Source: Grammothele lineata
Taxonomy: Eukaryota > Basidiomycota > Agaricomycetes > Polyporales > Polyporaceae
Assembly (NCBI GenBank): GCA_002150815.3
Contig: NDFF03000038.1
Span: forward strand, 62,001 to 126,000
Length of the DNA stretch: 64,000 nt
Direction of reading: 5' to 3'
The notes under the pieces were generated by a model. That model saw only the letters and a program-made list of their open reading frames with translations. It searched no databases and was not told the DNA's origin. This document shows positions 58,395-64,000 of this stretch, piece after piece. Every line of letters starts with the position of its first letter. Position 1 is the stretch's first letter. Made by a program: the position numbers and the translations under genes.

Positions 58395-60524
58395 ACTTGG
58401 TGGGAGAGGGCCATGGCTGGCAAGCACGATTTATGAGGAACAGAAGTTATTTAGCTGATATTTACTTTACTGTATACTGCTCATGCAAAGTTATATAGAA
58501 TGAGTCAACTATAATGGTTCCTATAACACGCTCACTTACACCTCTAAAACTAAACATATAAAAGCCACCCCATGTAGTGTTAGTATACATGCTATCAATG
58601 CTTATGATGTATAGCATGTTGTATTAACTTTCATTATTACTTACCTAGAACCATTAAGAAACCTCATCAAGCAGTGCTTTACTCTATATTATGTATTTGG
58701 CTGCTTATAAGCTTACTTAAGTGCCCTTGCCCTACATCATTGCTTACTACACTGGCCTGCCCCTTCACTGTTGTCTCTTGCACACAGATTCAGCCTATTG
58801 CATTCACTTTATGTACAGTTTGCTGCTAACAAATGTCAAACACATAGCACACCATTGCATAGTGCATATTGGATGGTAGCTACTTTGTAGAGTACATAGC
58901 ATACCCATCCCTGCATGGAGCAGTGAATTCCTCATATTCTAACCTCTCAATTGATTGCATAGTGCCTTAGCTTCTATACAACATCAACTGCTTCACTAAC
59001 AGATGTCTTCAACTCGTCGCCTTCATTGAGTATTATATAGACCATATTAAGAATTGCAATGTGCACCATTGCATTCTCCTCTTCTGTAGCTTTCTGGTGA
59101 TATACAATATGTCTCACTTTGCTTGAGTTGTTGGAGAGATACAGCCTGATTGATTTGAGGATCTGAGTGTAGCTGAGTTTGAAAAAAAGCGCCCAAAAAG
59201 CGCAAAAACAGCCATCCTGAGAGCTCAGATGTTGATATCTCAGCCAAATCTTAATCAAATCACATGATTCAAGCTGTGCTAGTAAGCTAGAGGCTGTGGG
59301 ATCCCACGCCCATTTTAAGCGCCCGATTTGAATCAAAATTGCGTCATTTATGGGCTGGATGGCTCTGGATAAACTTAGATGGACTTGCCTAGCACTTGAA
59401 GCACCGCATTTTGGGCGCTTTTTGGGACCCCAAATCGGGTAAGTGATCTCCCCGCTTAAGCCTTACGCGGGGAGATCACTTACCCGATTTGGGGTCCCAA
59501 AAAGCGCCCAAAATGCGCACACAGTTGCTTTAGTATTGGTGGTCTGCTTCAATAGCATTAAAATCAATGTTTGGGCTGTATCTCCCTCAGTTTTGAAGAT
59601 AATGACATGATTCAAGTTGTGTTATGAAGCTTTAGGTAGCTCCTTTCAGTCTGATATAGTTGCTTTATGATCACTTACCATATTTGACTTGCATTGATAC
59701 ACCAGCAACTAAATCACGCACTTGACTAATACTTACAGTGTGTAGCAAACTTGCGTTGCTCATATCTTCCTCAATACTTGCTTGATTGGCATGATTTAAA
59801 GTGCTACAGGCCACATTCAGCTATGCCTATATGCTGGTAAAGCACTACAGTAGCCCCATCCACAGTACCAAGCATAGAGCATAGAATATATACGTGCATG
59901 CAGTTTAGCAGGGCGCTACTAGGTCAAATGCTGTAACACTATAACAAGTGCAGTTATTGACCTGGTGTTGATGCATATAGGGGTCATTTGAAGTGCTTAT
60001 AAATAGCCAGCTTAGTCCCCCATGCTATGGGAATGCCTTGGGGGTGGATGGCACCAAGTACTTTTGGATGTCGCAGATAGGCGCTGGTATAGCGGTCATT
60101 AGTGCACTACTATAAGGGCGCTTGCAGGGTGAAGTGCAATGCAGCCATTACCAGTGCTGTTATTAACATGGTGTTGATGCATATAGGGGTCATTTAATGT
60201 GTATAACAAGTTGTAGTTGAAGCCCCCTAGGTGTGATGGTGTATAAGGGGTGGATGGCAGCAGGTGCATTTGGGTGACGCAAAGTAAGCGCTGAAGCCAA
60301 GTGAGAAAGGCACGTGACTTTGCATGCGCGCCAAAATGTTGAGAAACCCTAACCCCATGGATTTTTAATCTCCGCTCCAAATAGTAAGTAACTTTTATAT
60401 TGCCATCAGTGGCTGTGCTTACTAGCACCTTTCTGAGATTCAAGCTGAGTCGCATTTTGCGTCACACAAATGGCAGGAATGGCTCACCCATAAAAAACGA
60501 TTATTTGTTCCTCATAAATCGTAA
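58395..60524 (+). mobile_element. Non-coding TIR repeat, copy B (full length, inside a coding relic)
   Basis: The leader CTTGGTGGGAGAGGGCCATG precedes the terminal repeat ACGATTTATGAGGAAC (58426-58441). The right end is its exact reverse complement, 60507-60522. The interior is collinear with copy A at high identity (right 450 bp nearly identical), except that the central hairpin is a different sequence. The last 450 bp include AAACCCTAACCCC and CAAATGGCAGGAATGGC shared with copy A. No obvious target-site duplication was found. Confidence 0.75.
59405..59517. repeat. 51-bp perfect hairpin of copy B
   Basis: The arms 59405-59455 and 59467-59517 are exact reverse complements over 51 bp with an 11-nt loop (TTAAGCCTTAC). 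Key words in the left arm are GGGCGCTTTTTGGG and GGGTAAGTGATCTCCCCGC. Confidence 0.95.
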
Positions 60525-61260
60525 TGCCGAGGACAAACTGGGCAACATCACCCTGATCTCCCTCACGCCTGTCTCGACCTCCGGTGCTCTGTTAAGCACT
60601 CGTATTCAGAAGAAGACGCGCTTCGAGCTGTGCGATCTCACCCTCACCACCTCAGACCATGCCCCGAAGGCGCCTTTGGCAGCCTTCGCAACTGCCAGAG
60701 CCCCTGCCGCCCTACGTGCTGCCCCTCAGACCGCTCCTGCGACCATGGGGCCTCCAGTGACCGTTCTCTAGCCCCCCACTCCCCCTGTGATCACTGGACA
60801 GTAGTACCGTCGCCCCGCCCGGGTCCTCACGCCCCCGCCCCCGCCAATCCTAGACTACTACCTTGGAAGAGTCATGGCGGAGCTGGCAGGTGGCTGGCCT
60901 AACATCTACCACGTGTCCCCGTACGACTTGGGGTATGGCCTCTCTGAGGACCGCACTAGACTCATCACGGACAACCCTGTTGACACATCCATCCTCCTCA
61001 CTGTCTGCGGCTACCCGCACCTGCACGCTAACATGGATGTCGTCGCCGGCCTCCTGCACCAGATCATTGCGAAGCAAACTGAAGAGAACAACTTAAAGAT
61101 CTTCCCTTTGGGGGATGACAATAACCGGTTCCCCACGTCGCCTAGGAGGAACTCCCCGGTTGTGTGGCTTGTCACTGACCTCTCCCCCATCATGACTCGC
61201 ACACTCTATGACAAGACCGCGTACGCCAGCAAAGCCCTCTCCATCATCTATAAGGCTGAG

Positions 61261-61664
61261 CACGGGTCCGGATCGATCCCCGGTTCGACCCGTACTCATC
61301 CGTATCCGTGACCTATGGGTCACGATCCGTAGGTCACGGGTCAATCGCACTGCGGCTCAATCACAGCTCTAGGTCACGGAGTCCGTGAGGTGTGTATCCA
61401 TCACAGATCACCGGCCGTCATACACATTTGTCATGTCCTATCGAGCGCGATTGTATCATGCTCATGCTGTATCAGGTGTCGCGCCGGCGGGTGTTACTGT
61501 ATGTAAGATAGTCGAATAAATTATCGCACTCAACAGCAGCTTGCTGTATTGTTCACACTGTGTTTTAATCACACATCAAGATCTGAATCGAGTATCGCTG
61601 AGCGGTGATATTTCTTTCATTAGTGAGATATTATGATCTATGTAGACAAGGCTATTGTATGTAT
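61261..61664. other. Repetitive spacer (GGTCACG words)
   Basis: It begins with short inverted words such as CCTATGGGTCACGATCCGTA and ACGGGTCAATC (61305-61350), possibly the end of another element. The rest shows nothing recognisable. Confidence 0.3.
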
Positions 61665-62896
61665 CTACGCGTCATCGAACTCCAGCCATTCATCATCAGA
61701 CGCGACTGTCTCGAGCGATGGCATTGACCCCTCCGAAACATCCCCCTCATTGTCCGAGTCGGACATAATCGTCTCGAGCGATGGCATGGACCCGTCCGAG
61801 ATGTACTCCCAGTCCGAGTCGAGGCCGCTATTCAGCCACTAGGGGGGGGCGAGCGGATGCAGCGCGCTCCGCGCTCACGCCATCGGGAATATCAGTAGTG
61901 ATGGACGCGAGGCTCCCTTGCATGGCGACGTCAACTGCGTGTGCAACACAGCCGCCTCAACACGCAAGTTCCTCCCGAACATGGCCACGATCGAGACTGT
62001 TGGCGAGCGCGACGCGAGCCGTAGCAGTAGCGTTGTGCGCGTTGTCGATGACGAGGGCGCGGAACTCGTTGTCCTCTCCGGCGGCAGTTGAGGGGTGCTG
62101 GCGCTGCTCACTAGCACTGCTGCTCGCAGCATTCGCGTTCACGACGACGCGGAGGAGGGAGTCAATGAGCTTCTTGGAGGGTCCGATGGCGTTGTGGCGG
62201 GCCTGAAAAGTAAAACACCGAGGGCCGGAGGGAATCTCGGCTGCAGGCGAACCAGGAGGTTTGCGCCCGGTGGGAAAGGGGGTCGTGTTGACGCAGGCAG
62301 GAGGGACGTTGACGGGGGAAAAGGCCCACTTTCAGGTGGTCAGTACTGGGAGTTGACCAATGCTTAATAACTCACCAGAGGTAGCTCCCCATATGCTAAG
62401 TCCAGAAACTCCGCCAAATGCCCATCGGTGCACTCAAGCGGGCCACAGGACGCCGCGAGGACGACCAACTCCCCGATAAGATGATAATAAGCGTCGAGAT
62501 CGACGCCGTTGAGGGCCTGGGCATACGCGCGCAGGACAAGGAGAAGATGGAGAACCATCTCCCGTTATCCATCGCTGATGCCCGTTCGCGTGACGTCAGG
62601 GGCTTGGACGGCAGCAATCCACTGATTGCAGGTGGCTTCACTGAGGCTGTTGGGGCCCGCAGTAGGAATAAGAAGCTGCGGCACGAGAAAATCAGCACAC
62701 TGTGCAATTGAACACAACCCGTACTCACCGTTAAAGACGAGTCCGGCCCATCAATGGTCAGGGCGACGAACACGAATTTTCTTCCGTCGGGGTTATGCCA
62801 CTCGTCCATGTGCATGTACAGATTGGCATAGCCAACATCATACTCGCCGGGAGAAGGGGGCGGCAGAGAGCGAGACGGACGACCGGTTGAGCTCAT
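61665..62896 (-). pseudogene. Transposon-associated hypothetical protein, acidic-tailed, decayed
   Basis: Exon 1 (62896-62729) starts MSSTGRPSRSLPPPSPGEYD and ends at a GTGAGT donor. Exon 2 begins near 62699 and runs in one frame to a premature TAA at 62565-62567, then continues in the same frame (MVLHLLLVLRAYAQ, LDAYYHLIGELVVLAASCG) to a GTGAGT donor near 62375. Exon 3 starts near 62206 (ARHNAIGPSKKLIDSLLRVV, then FRALVIDNAHNATATARVAL). After a probable intron near 61950 comes VAMQGSLASITTDIPDG. The tail lies in another frame across a C8 run at about 61846 and ends in two copies of a SMPSLET(I/V) motif in acidic context, then EWLEFDDA and stop at 61665-61667. Such SMPSL acidic tails occur in basidiomycete mobile-element-linked proteins. 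Function unknown. Confidence 0.5.
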
Positions 62897-63400
62897 CGGG
62901 CTGAGAGAGGCGGGAGGGAGGAACTCTGAGTGGGGAGAGTTGTTTCAAGAGCGGAGGGGACAACACCTAGATATATTGGGGCTCACGACGTTGTTGGGGA
63001 AAGCGCACCCAGCAATTGCTAAGATCTGTCGTGAGTCGCACAACGTGAGCATGTGAGACACAATCTCGCTCACCGTAGGCGCATTTCCCTATGCCCCAAC
63101 CTCTGCCTCGGCGATGGTTCCCAGTCCCCGAGTGTTGCGCAGGGTTGGGTGAATCCGCATCGTGCGGAGCGATTAGCAGCGGCGTCCGAGTTGCCGCATT
63201 GCAAAATTGCCAAGGATTCTTGCAGAGGTCATGTCTGGCGATCGCTTGTGCAGAGAGCTCAGGTGGGAAAAGTCGCGCACGGACAGTTCAGCCGAAGCGA
63301 GGCCTCCGATCAAAGAACGTACCTTCCCGTGGTGCGCTGCCCAAAGCGGCATGCACAGTAGGGGCAGTGATCAGCATAGAATATAGATAGCTCTGAATAC
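62897..63400. other. Spacer / lost region between element genes
   Basis: No frame with DDE transposase features was found, although the transposase gene to the right would be expected to continue here. Short open frames on the plus strand are probably chance. Confidence 0.35.
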
Positions 63401-63796
63401 TTACTTGGCAATAGTGGCATTTGCGTGCTGAAAGCGCTCCCCAACATGGCGCACCTTCAGACCAGTCACGCACATGTATAGAAAAATTGCTGCTTGCTCT
63501 TCAACGACCATATACCGGGTGTCCTTCAAACCATTTGCGCGGAGCTCTGCTACAAAGGCTAAAAACACATGAAGGCGCATGCCAAGCTCATTTCGGATGC
63601 GATCCGGATGTCCACGCATGAGCTCCTGGACCCAGGCATGACCAGAGAGCTTGGAGGTGTGGTAGGGCTGTTTCCAGTAGTACATATTGCTGTAGAGGAG
63701 CAGTGCGAGGAACATGCTCTGTGCTACTGCAGCACAAGCAGCCAGAAGAAGGGCTTGTAGCCGCCTGATTTTGGCGGCATCAAGCAGCGGGGGCAT
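63401..63796 (-). pseudogene. PIF/Harbinger-like transposase, N-terminal part only
   Basis: The minus-strand frame starts MPPLLDAAKIRRLQ at 63796 and contains RNELGMRLHVFLAFVAELRA, GLKDTRYMVVEEQAAIFLYM and GLKVRHVGERFQHANATIAK. This is the helical domain that precedes the DDE nuclease in HARBI1/PIF-type transposases of basidiomycetes. It ends at a GTAAGT donor (about 63402). The downstream exons with the catalytic DDE residues are not found in the following 500 bp, so the gene looks truncated. A more distant exon cannot be fully excluded. Confidence 0.6.
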
Positions 63797-64000
63797 GGCG
63801 CGGGAGCAGTGTGGCGAGAACCAGCGAGAGTGGACGGAACTTGAACGCGGGAAGTCGAAGCCTCCAGCGCACCAGCGCAGCGCCGTTTGACCGCTCGACA
63901 GACGCCCATGTAACGCCGCGCGGCCCTCTCGTCACGTCTCGAGTCGCGTTGAGCGCTTACTACTATATATGGCAGTTCGAAGTCGACGTCGAATTGAGCT
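63797..64000. other. Right edge, no gene recognised
   Basis: Sequence upstream of the transposase fragment. It presumably holds its promoter or the element's terminal repeat, but no inverted partner is in the window. Confidence 0.3.

Larger units (their letters stand above)
57578..61260 (+). pseudogene. Protein-coding relic split by a TIR repeat
   Basis: One reading frame runs from 57578 (MSPRNVSPTDFINNY) through TAG at 58040-58042 and continues in frame (TALNLPLL, then MDLVEDPVRASKRKRSSSS) to about 58394, where copy B is inserted. After copy B it resumes at about 60525 (AEDKLGNITLISLTP), passes TAG at 60769-60771 and TAG at 60802-60804 in the same frame, and continues (ILDYYLGRV, MAELAGGWPNIYHVSPYDLG, ANMDVVAGLLHQIIAKQ) to about 61260. 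There the frame ends in repetitive GGTCACG-type sequence. All three stops fit CAG-to-TAG changes. I do not recognise the family. A Ser/Pro-rich first half and compact second half recall element-encoded structural proteins, but this is a guess. Confidence 0.55.

Noticed and set aside
49313..60524. Helitron interpretation of the 2.1-kb repeats
   Set aside because: Mirror-image 16-bp terminal repeats are present at both ends and no CTRR-type end with an adjacent 3' hairpin was seen.

Overview
The window is nuclear DNA of a filamentous basidiomycete, most likely a wood-decaying agaricomycete. The evidence is dense short introns (about 45-80 bp, GT-AG), GC-rich coding sequence, two FunK1 kinases, a secreted GH131 glucanase with a fungal cellulose-binding module, and a PIF/Harbinger-type transposase fragment of a kind seen in mushroom-forming fungi. 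All gene models were built by eye from reading frames and splice signals, so exon ends are best estimates.

Positions 1-39.9 kb are a gene-dense euchromatic block. In order: a FunK1 kinase (minus, 3' end off the window), the TORC2 subunit Rictor/Ste16 (plus), complex I subunit NDUFS4 (minus), a CSC1/OSCA-like osmosensitive channel (plus), a GH131-CBM1 enzyme (plus), a second FunK1 kinase (plus), a Cep57/Ppc89-like centrosomal protein (minus), the ribosome-biogenesis GTPase BMS1 (plus), a full-length ABCB multidrug transporter (minus), a DHR2/DHX33-like DEAH helicase (minus), and a DUF4203-type membrane protein (plus). Most are conserved housekeeping genes and do not form a pathway cluster. Two nucleolar factors (BMS1 and the DEAH helicase) lie within 14 kb of each other. 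The two FunK1 paralogues point away from each other around the Rictor-GH131 block.

From about 39.9 kb the base composition changes abruptly to AT-rich and no intact gene is recognisable. This 20-kb island is built of mobile-element debris: a 0.9-kb fold-back element whose arms carry tRNA-like A and B boxes; an inverted pair of about 0.25-kb repeats; a direct repeat pair 1.8 kb apart; and at least four full or partial copies of a roughly 2.1-2.3 kb non-coding repeat with 16-bp terminal inverted repeats. In this last family each copy carries a different hairpin at the equivalent internal position and a short telomere-like motif near one end. These copies are nested in each other, and one splits a decayed protein-coding element at 57.6-61.3 kb.

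From 61.6 kb to the end, GC-rich sequence returns with two decayed transposon-type genes on the minus strand: an acidic-tailed hypothetical protein with an in-frame stop, and the N-terminal half of a PIF/Harbinger-like transposase. The most novel feature is the repeat family with copy-specific palindromes. No CRISPR array, rRNA or convincing tRNA gene was seen.
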